The notes beneath the pieces were generated by a model, which was not told the origin of the DNA, searched no databases, and saw only the letters and a list, made by a program, of their open reading frames with translations. The translations under genes and the position numbers were made by a program. Source: Fragum whitleyi (lineage: Eukaryota > Mollusca > Bivalvia > Cardiida > Cardiidae). Taken from it: a stretch of DNA of 64,000 nt. Positions 33,229 to 45,505 of this stretch are shown here, in pieces. The first letter of the stretch is position 1, and the number at the start of each line of letters is the position of its first letter. Where the stretch lies: positions 38,851,730 to 38,915,729 of the forward strand of contig OX411554.1 of the NCBI GenBank assembly GCA_948146395.1, in the 5' to 3' direction.

Positions 33229-35735
33229 CTCACCTGAGCACGAAGTGCTCAAGGGAGCTATTGTGATCGATCGTTGTCCGGCGTCCGTCTGTCCGTCTGT
33301 CCGTCAACTTTTTCTTTAAACGACATCTCCTCCTAAACTGATGGGTCAAAATCAACCAAACTTGGCAGAAATATTCCTTGGGTGGTCCCTTATGAAAATT
33401 GCTCAAATGGAAAGGATCCGTGCCATATCACGGGAAAAGGGGCCTTAATGACAAATTTCTTGTTTTCACTTTAGAAGCCACAAATATGGTCCAATCTTCA
33501 TGAAACTTGGTCAGAATATTTGTTAGGTCATAAGGATGAAGTCTATTGAAAATGGGAAGGATCCGTGTCATTTCACAGAAAAAGCCGCCTTAATGACAAT
33601 TTTGTCAACAATATCTTTAAACGACATCTCCTCCTAAACTTATTGGTTACAATCAACCAAACTTGACAGAAATATTCTTTGGGTGGTCCCTTATGAAAAT
33701 TGCTCAAATGGAAAGGATCCGTGCCATATCACGGGAAAAGGGGCCTTAATGACAAATTTCTTGTTTTCACTCTAGAAGCTACAAATACGGTCCAATCTTC
33801 ATGAAACTTGTTCAGAATGTTTGTTAGGTCATGAGGATGAAGTCTATTGAAAATGGGAAGGAACCATGCCATTTCACAGAAAAAGCCGCCTTAATGACAA
33901 TTTTGTTAACAATATTTTTAAAGGACATCTCCTTCTAAACTTATGGGTCAAAATCAACCAAACTTGGCAGAAATATTCTTTGGGTGGTCCCTTATGAAAA
34001 TTGCTCAAATGGAAAGGATCCGTGCCATATCACGGGAAAAGGGGCCTTAATGACAAATTTCTTGTTTTCACTCTAGAACCCACAAATACGGTCCAATCTT
34101 CATGAAACTTGGTCAGAATGTTTGTTAGGTCATGAGGATGAAGTCTATTGAAAATGGGAAGGATCCGTGCCATTTCACAGAAAAAGCCGCCTTAATGACA
34201 ATTTTGTCAACAAAATCTTTAAACGACATCTCCTCCTAAACTTACGGGTTAAAATCAACCAAACTTGGCAGAATTATTCCTTGGGCGGTCCCTTATGAAA
34301 ATTGCTCAAATGGAAAGGATCCGTGCCATATCATAGGAAAAGGGGCCTTAATGACAAATTTCTTGTTTTCACTCTAGAAGCCACAAATATGGTCCAATCT
34401 TCATGAAACTTGGTCAGAATGTTTGTTAGGTCATGAGGATGGAGTCTATTGAAAATGGGAAGGAACCATGCCATTTCACAGAAAAAGCCGCCTTAATGAC
34501 AATTTTGTTAACAATATTTTTAAAGGACATCTCCTTCTAAACTTATGGGTCAAAATCAACCAAACTTGGCAGAAATATTCTTTGGGAGGTCCCTTATGAA
34601 AATTGCTCAAATGGAAAGGATCCGTGCCATATCACGGGAAAAGGGGCCTTAATGACAAATTTCTTGTTTTCACTCTAGAACCCACAAATACGGTCCAATC
34701 TTCATGAAACTTGGTCAGAATGTTTGTTAGGTCATGAGGATGAAGTCTATTGAAAATGGGAAGGATCCGTGCCATTTCACAGAAAAAGCCGCCTTAATGA
34801 CAATTTTGTCAACAAAATCTTTAAACGACATCTCCTCCTAAACTTACGGGTTAAAATCAACCAAACTTGGCAGAATTATTCCTTGGGTGGTCCCGTATGA
34901 AAATTGCTCAAATGGAAAGGATCCGTGCCATATCATAGGAAAAGGGGCCTTTATGACAATTTTCTTGTTTTCACTCTAGAAGCCACAAATATGGTCCAAT
35001 CTTCATGAAACTTGGTCAGAATGTTTGTTAGGTCATGAGGGTGGAGTCTATTGAAAATGGGAAGGATCCATGCCATATCATGGAAAAAGGCGCATTAATG
35101 ACAATTTTGTCAACAATATTTCAAACGACATCTCCTCCTAAACTTATCGGTCAAAAACAACCAAACTTGGCGGAAATATTCCTTGGTTGGTCCCTTATGA
35201 AAATTGCTCAAATGGAAAGGTCCGTGCCATATCAAGGGAAAAGGGGCCTTAATGACAAATTTCTTGTTTTCACTCTAGAAGCCACAAATATGGTCCAATC
35301 TTCATGAAACTTGGTCAGAATGTTTGTTAGGTCATGAGGATGAAGTCTATTGAAAATGGGAAGGATCGGTGCCATATCACAGGAAAAGGCATCTTTATGA
35401 CAATTTTTCATTTACTCTCTAGAAGCCACAAATATGGTCCAATCATCATGAAACTTTGTCAGAATGTTTGTTATGTCATGAGGATGAACTCATTTGAAAA
35501 TGGGAAGTATACATGCCATATCACGGGAAAAGGGGCCTTAATGACAAATTTCTCGTAAGAGCTCCAAATAAAGTCCAATCTTCATGAAACTTGACCAAAA
35601 TGTTTGCCAGGTCACAAGAATGAACTCTGTTGAAAATGGGAAGGTTCATGCCATATCGTAGGAAATGGAGTCTTAATGATAATTTACTTGAAATATCAGG
35701 TGAGCGATTTAGGGCCCTCATGGTCCTCTTGTTTA
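33229..35735 (+). mobile_element. 2.5-kb bivalve-type element with seven 301-bp internal repeats
   Basis: Begins TTAGCTCACCTGAGCACGAA, has a GTCCGTCTGTCCGTCTG run near 33285, and ends CAGGTGAGCGATTTAGGG...CTCTTGTTT. Internal units keyed on CGACATCTCCTCCTAAACT start at 33321, 33622, 33923, 34224, 34525, 34826 and 35126. Such elements are widespread in mollusc genomes; their class is unresolved. It sits inside the 8.5-kb inverted-repeat structure. No long frame spans it. Confidence 0.8.
33321..35426. repeat. 301-bp tandem array with a 602-bp higher-order period
   Basis: Units alternate between CGACATCTCCTCCTAAAC and GGACATCTCCTTCTAAAC. 33923-34524 and 34525-35125 are nearly the same two-unit block, sharing variants such as CCATATCATAGGAAAAGG. 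Confidence 0.8.
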
Positions 35736-37546
35736 CTGATAGATTTGACTTTACTGTAACATACAGGATTGTGGAGCGGTGTAAGGTCAAGAAGGAATTA
35801 ATCTTCTTTTCAGTTGCCACAGTTACTGTCTTTATTGTTTCGAACTGAAATAGTCAAGAGACTCAGTGCAAGGAATAATAATATTTTTCGATGATCACAG
35901 AAGCTGCTTCCATGACTTAAAAGTTTCATTAATAAATCGAAGTTTAAAGTTTTCGATGTTATCAAGCCGTTGTTGTGGGTGTTATTTTAAAATGACAGGT
36001 AAAAAACAATCATTATTATTCTGTATTGGCTTAAAGAAATTTTCCTTGTCACTGTGCATGTTTCACACGTCTTCTTAACCAAAACAATATACTTATCGTT
36101 GGTGATTTCTAAGAAGCATTTACCTCTTCGTTGGTGTGACCAATGAAAACTTATTGGTGAAAGTCCGTTTAGATTTGAAGAGGCATAGCTGTTACCGGGA
36201 CAGTGTTGCACTTGAAGCGGTAATTACAATGTCCGTTCATATCTTATCTTATGGTTGTTCCATATTAATTTCCACCTATACACTTAAGAAAACTTGAAGT
36301 ATATTTTTTATTTCTTTGAAGACATATCTACCATGGAAAAACTTTCCAAGCATTTCCTTCAACTATGTGAATCAAGCAATACTAGAGCAGTCTCGCTTTG
36401 CCTTAGTCCGATATTTTCTCCGTGGTATTAAAGTAAATATCGGTAATCATTATCTTGATATGCATCGCCTTTTTAGTATATACATATAGTCAGCAAGAAA
36501 GTCCCTCTTTTAGCGATAACGAACTCTCAATACCTACATGCGTCCATTGAATAGCGATATCTTTTCAAGGGCTTTCGTTTGCACTGGGTAGGTTGCAAAA
36601 TTAAAACAAGAATCAGATAGCCATGCCCAATGATGCTCTTTACCAAACATGCATTTCCCGAGGCAGCAAGATATGATTCAAATATGCAAGATAACTTGTA
36701 CACAGATAACTGATAAGTCGATGCAATTTAACAGACATCCAATATCGTGCATTTCATTAAAATAGCGTGTTCCTATGATTTGGTCTAGTCCATGATGTTT
36801 CTTCTATTGACATAAATGCACCTGTATAGAGATTATAACACGACAAAACGAGTTGAAATGATAACGTTGTTGTAAATGATATGGATTTTTGGTAACTTAT
36901 TTCAATGCAAAATTAAACAAAATAGATAAAAGATAATATAACTACATATGGTACAAGAATTTGCTTGTAATAAGCTTTGCAAACCATATACATGCGTCTC
37001 GGTATCACTTCTTTTACTTGATTTTTAGGAAGATTCGCTATTTGTTTTTAAAAACAGCAGCAAATTTTACCAGAACAGATGAAAAATATACTAATAGACA
37101 TTTCCATAAAAAAGTAAGTAGGGACATGTAGTTAACTGATGCAGGCGTTTTTCCTGCGAATACTTGAAAATGTTTACAAGAATGGCAATTCGTAAGGACT
37201 CAATAATCTGTAAATGTAAACCTTGTATCAACAGTAATTGTGTTTCTTTGATAGAAATTTAAGGGAAGAGAGCTGATGCACACATCTATCACTCTTACTT
37301 GATGAACTTGTTGTTTGATACAGTTCTAAATTTATACGCATAAGCGAACTATGCATTATATACATGTATACTTTACTCGAGAAGTTAAAGGCTAGTAACA
37401 ACAATTTGAAACAGAAAAAAGCGGACAAACTAGCAAAACTAAGACGACGTGATTTATATTCATGGGAACATATAAATGTCAAAAATACAACATTGAATAA
37501 AACATATTTATCCATCGTATATTTACAGAATGCCGGAAAATGCTCT
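35736..37546. other. Single-copy-looking core between repeats of the 8.5-kb element
   Basis: AT-rich, with no frame above about 75 codons, no domain I recognise, and no repeat shared with the rest of the window. If the surrounding element ever carried a transposase, no trace is readable here. Confidence 0.5.
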
Positions 37547-39023
37547 TATGGGCTTCATTAAGCGCCAATGAAATAGGTATGGGCTTTGAAATATTGATTG
37601 ACATATGTTTTACCGAGACCCGCACCTATTAACTCATAAGGCCTCAGAAATACCATTCTTCAGAAATCTTTTCTTGAACCAAACTGTTGGCAAAGTGACC
37701 ATGTTGACTCATATGGGCTTATTAAGGGTCCATATAATCGATAAAAGTAGGATAATTGGTTAGGAAATTTAAACAGAATATCTCCGACCCAAAGAGATCA
37801 TTGATACCATTTGTGGTACGAGCGAGTTACATTGAAAACAAACACATTTTACGAAATATGTCGTTTATCATTTTAATCTGTCGTATATTTGCATTATGCA
37901 AAACACACACACCACACACACGCGCACGCACACATACACGCCCTTCTCTTATGGGCTTCATTTAGCGTTTATGCAACGAGTACAATTAAGAACATCGTGA
38001 AATTGAAAGATATTCCTAACAAAATCATTCTAAATCATTCATTCATCGCTCCATTCATTCATTTTTAAAACATTTAAAGGGGGATAATGGATATTTTGAA
38101 CGCAATTAGCGATTCCATGTTACCTCCCTTAAAAGTCATTCAAAACACGCTCCTCCCACTCATTCAATTTCATTTCGATATAATTCCACAATCACTCACT
38201 GTGTAAATTTCTTTATGTTTTAACTGTATGGATTTTGAAAGTTTGATTTATATACTTTTTGTACCATTTGTGGTACAAGTAGGCATCATAAAGAGGGGTG
38301 TATTTATTTCAAAAATAGCGAGTTTGAAAAACTCATAAATCTGTTCTTATGGGCTCATTTAAAAGCCAATCAAAAAGCATATGAGAAGTTAAAAATTTAA
38401 TATTGATATACATCAACACTAACCATCGCTAGGCATTGAACTTAATTTGAAAAGAAAGGTCAAAGGAATTTCATTTTTTGTGGATCTTTATTTAAGGAAA
38501 ACACCCCAATCGGCTCATATGGGTTATTATGAGAGCCCACACAAATTCCAAAATTACCCTAGAAAACATGGACATGCAAGTATTCCACGCAAACCCATAC
38601 TTAATACCAAACAGGGCTTAAGAAATCATGTCGAAACAAACAAGGCTTTTCCGCTTAACCCACTACTATAAAAGCAGCATAATGGCTGTTTTCGGCTCTC
38701 TGAGAGCCCATAAAATGGTGAAATAAGCTTTTAAAACATGGATTTTTGTATTTTTTTCTCCAATACACACTAAATACACAGCGTAATCAAAGAAATCATT
38801 TTAGGAAAAAAATTCACATCTCATGAGCCCTCTTTTAGGAAAATACCCATTTTGCTCATATGGGCTCCTTTGAGAGCCCATAAAATCGGGAAACGGGTTC
38901 GGAAAATTTGGACCCGCATAGTTTGCGATTACTTGACCCCTAAACAATCAATTTAAACCGAAAAATCAATTTCAGCACGAAAATCCTACGGGAGCCCTTT
39001 TTCGTACATAAGGAACCGCACTA
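37547..39023. repeat. Right long inverted repeat, seven dyad units
   Basis: It is longer than the left arm. Inner units (37547, 37710, 37949) keep ATGGGCTT and AGCGCCAAT-type sequence. A 248-bp M1 MITE (37981-38228) splits the array. A CA-rich microsatellite sits at 37903-37940. Confidence 0.7.
37981..38228 (-). mobile_element. M1 internal-deletion copy inside the right inverted repeat
   Basis: TACAATTAAGAACATCGTGA to TTTATGTTTTAACTGTA, 248 bp, centre AAGGGGGATAATGGATATTT. It postdates the array it interrupts. Confidence 0.82.
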
Positions 39024-39057
39024 CAATGTACATGATGGAAAAGTAAAGGTCCTGTTC

Positions 39058-39420
39058 TTCACTATTCTATTTATAGAAATTGGAAAAAAGACGGGTATAT
39101 TTAATACGTACATAGTGTTTTGTATGAGAAAAAAATATCTAACAAGGTTGGGAGAATTGATCATTGTCGAGGCTATGCCGAGACAATAATTAATTCTCAC
39201 AACCGAGTTAGATATTTTTTCCATACAATACACTAAGTACGTAAATATATTTATCTTATAACCTCTATTTGTCTTGTTTTCGTCGATGTTTCTAACCGAA
39301 ATGCAAGTTTCTGAAAGTAACCACATGATATCATTGTTCTAAAAGTAACTATGTGATATCATAAAAAATATCATATGGGATGATATCACACGGATATTTG
39401 TATAGTTATAAGATAAAATG
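39058..39420 (-). mobile_element. M8 palindromic element, inverted copy
   Basis: ATACGTACATAGTGTTTTGT through CATACAATACACTAAGTACG, GTTTTCGTCGATGTTTC and ACACGGATATTTGTATAG. It starts 35 bp after the 8.5-kb element ends. Confidence 0.78.
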
Positions 39421-39700
39421 TATTGTGTATATTTGGGGAAATCAGATACCCGTAACGTTTTTTCACGTTTTAATATGCGTGACTAATGTGTATGGCTCGT
39501 AATTAACATACACGGGATTAAACCAAAATTATATAACTCGAATACGGTATTGTGACTTGTGATTTCAATGCATTTGTATGCAATCGACGAGCCACAATAG
39601 CGAATTCTACTTATATCAACTAAATATAATATCAAATAAACGAACCTAGTTGCCACATTGATTGCCAGTCCGGAATTTCTGAGATTGTGTAGGATACAGT

Positions 39701-40396
39701 TACAGTAAACAACATCGTGAAATTGACAAGATGAATGATTTTGGAATGATTTTCTATTAATGAAATTGAATGAGTGTTTGGAGCGGGATTTGAGTGAAAT
39801 TCAAGGGAGGCCAATCAATATTTATTGCCTCCCTTAAATAAAGTATACGTAATTCTCTGTTTGGGTGTCTCCATTGAACAATCAGACACTTTCAAATCCA
39901 AACCTGCCGCCGTCATAGCGCATTTGGTAGCGCGTCGGACTGTCAAACTAGAGGTCACGGGTTCGATCCCCGACGGCGGAACTCATTCTTTCCGACTATT
40001 TGTCTCTCACCAATGGGTCGATAATCGTAGATCTATGTGAGATAGTAGCTGGAGGCTAGGAAAGGATGTAATGGTAGTACTGGCGTGGGAAATACCAGGA
40101 ATCCATTGTTAGGTTCTCCAGCCGCCGCGATATAACTGAAATAATGTTGAAAGCGGCGTAAAACCCCATTCAATCAATCAATCAAATCCAAACCAGTGAA
40201 TAAAATCGTAGAATAATTTGATCGATTTGAATTAAACATCGATCATCTTGGCCGATTTCGAAATGTTTTCTACAGATTTTTGAACGTGTCTGATCGATTT
40301 GAGTGAGTGTTTGGAATGAATGAATGATTCACTAAGTGAGCGTTTTAAAATGGTTTTGATCGGAATGCGTGTCGATTTTACGATTTTTAAATCGTA
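39701..40396 (+). mobile_element. M1 MITE carrying the 39905 SINE
   Basis: TACAGTAAACAACATCGTGA to TTTACGATTTTTAAATCGTA. Without the 279-bp SINE and one TSD copy it is about 406 bp. Confidence 0.88.
39905..40183 (+). mobile_element. Full-length tRNA-derived SINE with perfect 11-bp target duplication
   Basis: The head reads GCCGCCGTCATAGCGCATTT with A box TAGCGCATTTGG and B box GGGTTCGATCC, and closes with CGGCGG pairing to the start. The body and tail end GAAAGCGGCGTAAAACCCC then (ATTCAATC)-type repeats. AAATCCAAACC flanks both sides (39894-39904, 40184-40194). It is inserted in the M1 MITE at 39701-40396. The anticodon arm is not properly paired, so it is a SINE head, not a tRNA gene. Confidence 0.95.
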
Positions 40397-40399
40397 CTG

Positions 40400-41890
40400 C
40401 GAAGCAGTAGATTTATATCTACCGTTTTCCAGAAATCCAGTCTGTTTGACCCAGTACATTTTTACCATTATCTTCTGAGCAATGTGTTCAAACCAAATTA
40501 TGTGTTTTCAAACACCGAAGAAACGGCCTTTTCAGTCACAATCTACAAACTTTGTTTATACCTTATTTACTTTTCGACAAATAGAGAAGAGGCTAATACA
40601 AAATTTGATGTAATTTTCGCTTTTAGTAATTACCAGTTAGTATTTTCAGTGTTTATAACAAGATTTTCGGTTGAGTAAAGGAGTTGAAACGTACAATAGG
40701 CTAACTGTATAATTAATTTGTAGCACTTACAATATTACTGCTCTGAACTTTCTCGAACGGTCATTTACCAGTTGTAGGGCTGACAACCAATCAAATTCTG
40801 TTATGATTATCACTCGGTCAAAACCCACGCGTAAATTCAGACCACGTGTAAATTCAGATGGACATCGTCTGCTCGAGGATAGCAGCAAGAGCGATCTATT
40901 TTTAGAACAACTCGTGAATAATCATAGGGGAAATTCAAATGGCAGCCCGAGAGACGCGTAAGATGATGTAATAATCTAAAATTGACTGTAATATGCATGC
41001 GCAGAAAAGACATTCATGTGAACGGAGTTACCCACTGGTGGTAGTAAACAAACTTCTAATTTACCGCTACAATAATTAATTTACCATGAAATATCGTTAT
41101 CCCATTAAGAAATGTGATAAACTCGTGCAAAATACTATATAAAATAAGAAAAAAAGTATTTGTTATTTAAAGTAATAGAGAATATTTATTTTTTTGTAAT
41201 CGAATTGCTGTGCACTATTCTCAACGCCATTTTGGAACCCAAGTAACACCGGCCTGACCAAGGATCAGAAGCGTCGAGGTTGAAAGGTTACAATGACATC
41301 ACTAGTGTCGAAACCGAGGCCGTTCTGATGGAAACCCGGTTAACACGGGTCGAAACCGAGTCCGATATGAACTTACCCATAGAGTGCTGCTAGATTTAAT
41401 CGATTGGTCAGAAACCAAAGATATAAATAGCATAGTTGGCGATTTCACGTGTTTCTTGAGGGAAAATGCATTTACAGTATTTGGGAAAACCCAATGCCTG
41501 AAATACAAACATGTTGGTAATCAAAATTGTAAATAGTTTAATGAAAAATGTTTGTTGCTAAACAGGCTTTTAAACTCTATAGAGAGAGGAATAATATTAA
41601 CAGACAAGCTTTTAGCTTGGCGCGTGCTCATTATAACAACGTAAAAATCTGCTAAGAAATAATTTAGACTAGCAGAGGGCTATCGAATCAGCAAACTTTC
41701 AAAATCGGACCCACCAGGTTGGATGAGCTGGCGATGTCCTCGAAAAGATGGATTGTTAAGACAAAAAACTCACAAATTTAAAGATTTTACCAACTCTTAT
41801 TGTCCAAATTTGAGCCCTTTTGATTGGCGAACTATTGCACTATCCCAGCCTCTCAATGATGTACGATTTACAGTGCTGACAGCACTTTGA
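40400..41890. other. No gene seen
   Basis: A short repeated phrase GTCGAAACCGAG occurs at about 41307 and 41349. Frames under 70 codons only. Confidence 0.45.
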
Positions 41891-41895
41891 TTTTT

Positions 41896-42170
41896 ACTGT
41901 AAACAAATCGTGAAATTGACACTCTTCTCGATCAAAACCATTCATAATCACTCGCTCAGTGCTCCAATCATTGTTTTCCTAACGCTCACTCCGATCACTC
42001 AAAAACAATCCGATTGAGTTACAAAACGCTTCGAAATCGTTAAGAATGATCAACATTTCAAAAAATTCGAGCAATTAATTGCTTGATTTTATTTGTTGAT
42101 GTAGAATTCTATTCGTCTGATTTGACCATGAAGACACAAGCCATGATCAGAAAAATACATAGATTTTATT
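41896..42170 (-). mobile_element. M1 fragment, one half
   Basis: ACTGTAAACAAATCGTGAAA to about GACACAAGCCATGATC. Confidence 0.72.
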
Positions 42171-42196
42171 TAATCTATTTTTTGAGATATATTGAT

Positions 42197-42423
42197 TTAA
42201 CCCTTTGCTGTTTAATCCCTGTTTTACGTGTCTGTGATTTTATGATTGAGAAATCATTGTGAAGAAAGAAGAAATTGCTTCTGACAAGCAATTTCTTCTT
42301 TTTCCACACTATTTTCTACCCCACTGAAAGGTTATTTTTAAAATTAAATCCATTTTGATTTTTCGTCTGCAAAACCTTTGATTTTGGACAGGTCCAAAAT
42401 TTTAAAAAACAGGAAAGAGTTAA
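42197..42423. mobile_element. M5 MITE (TTAA + CCCTTT ends, piggyBac-like), copy 1
   Basis: TTAACCCTTTGCTGTTTAAT to AACAGGAAAGAGTTAA; core AAATTGCTTCTGACAAGCAA is a hairpin. TTAA with CCCTTT ends is the piggyBac pattern. Confidence 0.85.
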
Positions 42424-42610
42424 AGGGGTATTTTGAAAACCGCTGCGAATCTGTCGTTTCATAGACGTGGTCGCTTGAGCAAGATTGACTGAACTTTTGT
42501 GTTACAATTGCTAGAAAACTAGCGGGTATGAATGTTTGTTTGTGTTTGTACTTTGTGAATTGGTGTATTTAATACGTTTGTCTTGTTTTATTTTTTCTGA
42601 TATGTAACTA

Positions 42611-43034
42611 TGCAGCTAATAACATCGTGAAATTGACTTTCATTCCATTCAAAATCGCCCATGCAGCGCTCCAATCATTCATTCCAAGCACTCACTCAAA
42701 CCATCCCAAAATCTCAAAATTCCTTCAACAGATAAGATCAACATCTACATTCAAAATGAAAATCGCCAGAAAAAAACGATTTCACATACTTTCATTGAAT
42801 TTTGTAAATGCTAGATTGGTTCGTGAAGGCACAAATAGCTTAATTGAACTGTAATGCATATTGTCTAAAGGGAGGTAATAAATATCAGTAATTTGTCCAA
42901 GAAGGACGAAATAATAGATATTGTATTATTCCCTTTAAATTCCATGCAAAGCTCGCTCCACACACTCGCTCGATTTCATTCATGTTTCATTTCAAAATCA
43001 TTCATCTTGTCAATTCAACAATTTTGTCAACTGT
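42611..43034 (-). mobile_element. M1 MITE, near full length
   Basis: GCAGCTAATAACATCGTGAA to TTTTGTCAACTGT; centre AAAGGGAGGTAATAAATATC. Confidence 0.85.
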
Positions 43035-43196
43035 TGATATCTGTATGTACAAGTTTATTGCAATATCTCGAACAATGGATGCAATACAGAGATTAGTTTG
43101 AATCGAATCTGTAGGTCTTAAATGTATAAAAAGAAAAAAATGACAGAGGTCGAGTTTATTGTATAATTACATTATAACTCAGAAACTATGTAACTT

Positions 43197-43303
43197 AAGT
43201 TCATAACATCGTGATATTGACCAGTTGAATGAATTTGGAATGATTTTGGAATTAAACGAAATGAGTGTGTGGCGCTAGTTTTGAATGAAATTAAAGGAGG
43301 TAA
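43197..43303 (+). mobile_element. M1 left-half fragment
   Basis: CATAACATCGTGATATTGAC to AATTAAAGGAGGTAA, then directly the next copy. Confidence 0.75.
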
Positions 43304-43488
43304 TACAGTTAACAACATCGTGAAATTGACAAGGTGAATGATTTTGAATGAGTTTGGAATGAAATTGAATGAGCGTGTGTAGCGAGTTTTGAGTGAATCA
43401 AATGGGAGGTAATCCAATATCGCAAATTTTGTTCAGGATAAACAAAATTAGCGATATTAATTACCTCCCTTTAATAAAATTTACTGTA
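43304..43488 (+). mobile_element. M1 short (185 bp) variant with TA flanks
   Basis: TACAGTTAACAACATCGTGA, left half, perfect centre with GTTCAGGATAAAC loop, then it ends at TTTACTGTA soon after TTACCTCCC. Either a deletion form or a separate subfamily; inserted in the fragment at 43197. Confidence 0.8.
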
Positions 43489-44280
43489 CAATATCGATTA
43501 TTTCGTTTAAATCTTTACTTTGTAACGAAAACCTTATGTATATCTAGAACTTGCTTTTAATATGATATTAATTGTTTATGTGTGAAAATAAAAAGTTTCA
43601 AGGGATAAATTTCAAGACATTTTATTGACATAACATTGATCATTTATAAAGAAAAATTCTTCCGAACTTGAAAAACATGTCAAGTAGTGTGTATTTTTCA
43701 AAATATTAACAGTTTAACTTACTCTGAATTGACATGAAATCTATTAAAACACTCTAATTTAAAGTGATTCAGTATTTTACCTAAATATCCCATTTTGGAT
43801 CATTTTAAGTATATGTATCGCCATTGAAATCTCAACTGGGAAGGTAAATTACGGAAGAAAAAAAGGCAAATTGGTTCGTTACATTAAATGACGTTTTATC
43901 TCTACCCCTTTTCATCTTCTATTACCATAAGAAGTCAATTTTATATATAAAAAAAAGGAGTATCGGAGCACTCGCTAACGCCCCTAAAATTGTATACTGT
44001 AATTGATTGAGGTATGAAACTAAAAATCTAAAAACCCTTATCTATTTATACGCTTCGCGTATTCACACAATGTGGTTAGTTCTCTTAATTGAGAATTTTT
44101 TGCACAATCTTAAAACAAACAGCAAACTCAAAATAAATTTCATTGGAGTATGAAACCAATTTTCAACCTGTCAGAACGAAACAAAATCAAAATGAAGCTA
44201 TTTTCAAAATAAGCACTCTGCTAAGCTCGATCCTGTTTCGAATACTCTTTTTCGGAATATCAATACAAACACTTTATGAC
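43489..44280. other. AT-rich, nothing recognised
   Basis: No frames above 60 codons, no dyads of note. Confidence 0.5.
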
Positions 44281-44475
44281 CAGTGAATACCATCGTGAAA
44301 TTGACGCTCATTCCAATCAAAATCAATCCAAATCGCTCATGCAGCGCTCTAATCATCCATTTCAAACACTCACCCAGAGCATCCCAAAAAGCTCAAAATC
44401 GCTTAAATAGATAAGATAAACAACTACATTCAAAATGAAGATCGCTAGAAGAAATCCACTATTTCGCTGACTTTT
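44281..44475 (-). mobile_element. M1 fragment before the (TTAG)n array
   Basis: ATACCATCGTGAAATTGACG to ATTTCGCTGAC. Confidence 0.72.
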
Positions 44476-44513
44476 TTTGTATACTCAGAACAAGAAGTTA
44501 AGCGCCACCAGTT

Positions 44514-45050
<537 letters not shown>

Positions 45051-45061
45051 AATATCTCACA

Positions 45062-45125
45062 CCAGTACTACCAGAAGATCCTTTCATAGCCTCCAGCTGC
45101 TATCTCACATAGGTCTACGATTACC
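45062..45125 (-). mobile_element. SINE body fragment after the (TTAG)n array
   Basis: CCTCCAGCTGCTATCTCACA and TAGGTCTACGATTA match the body of the 39905 SINE family in reverse orientation. Confidence 0.7.
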
Positions 45126-45129
45126 TACA

Positions 45130-45505
45130 GATAGAAGATAATTCTAAATCGCTCACTCATCGCTTCATTCTTCATTCCAAACTCTCGCTCAAATCACTCA
45201 AAAACTCTCCAAAATTGTAAAAGAAAGACCGAATTCGATCCAAACGATGATTATTTTGCTGCAATTTATCAAATTATTCTACAATATATTTGGCTGATGT
45301 GGGTTTTAAAGCGTCGAATTACTTCGTAAAGACGCACAGATTGGAAAATATGCATATCTTTTAAAGGGAGGGAAAAATGGACGAAATTAGCGATGTTTTA
45401 TTACCTCCCTTAAATTTTTATTCAAAACTCGCTCCACGGCACTCAGTGAAAATTATTCGCTATCCATTCCAAAATTAGTCAATTTCAAGATGTCATTAAC
45501 TGTAC
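45130..45505 (-). mobile_element. M1 MITE, left end lost
   Basis: AATTCTAAATCGCTCACTCA to TTTCAAGATGTCATTAACTG; centre AAAGGGAGGGAAAAATGG and TTATTACCTCCC. It may have been continuous with 44281-44475 before the array grew or a rearrangement occurred. Confidence 0.78.

Larger units (their letters stand above)
30488..39023. mobile_element. 8.5-kb element with long inverted repeats built of ~170-bp dyad units
   Basis: The left end (from TAGTGCGGTGCC, 30488) and right end (to GGAACCGCACTA, 39023) are inverted copies over at least 600 bp. Shared blocks include GATTGTTTAGGGGTCAAG, ACTATGCGGGTCCAAATTTT and CAAAATGGGTATTTTCCTAA. Each arm is a series of units with a dyad GGGCTC-N-GAGCCC: left at about 30622, 30796, 30965 and 31147; right at about 38860, 38694, 38512, 38347, 37949, 37710 and 37547. 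The core holds no recognisable transposase, so it is non-autonomous or dead. A possible 3-bp CAA duplication flanks it. The architecture recalls foldback/Galileo-type elements. Confidence 0.75.

Noticed and set aside
33321..35426. CRISPR array
   Set aside because: Units are 301 bp without unique spacers, in animal nuclear DNA.
30488..39023. Polinton/Maverick element
   Set aside because: Long inverted ends fit, but the length is short and no polymerase, integrase, ATPase or capsid-like frame is present.
39905..39980. tRNA gene
   Set aside because: Good acceptor and T arms but no paired anticodon arm, and it is the head of a SINE with target duplication.
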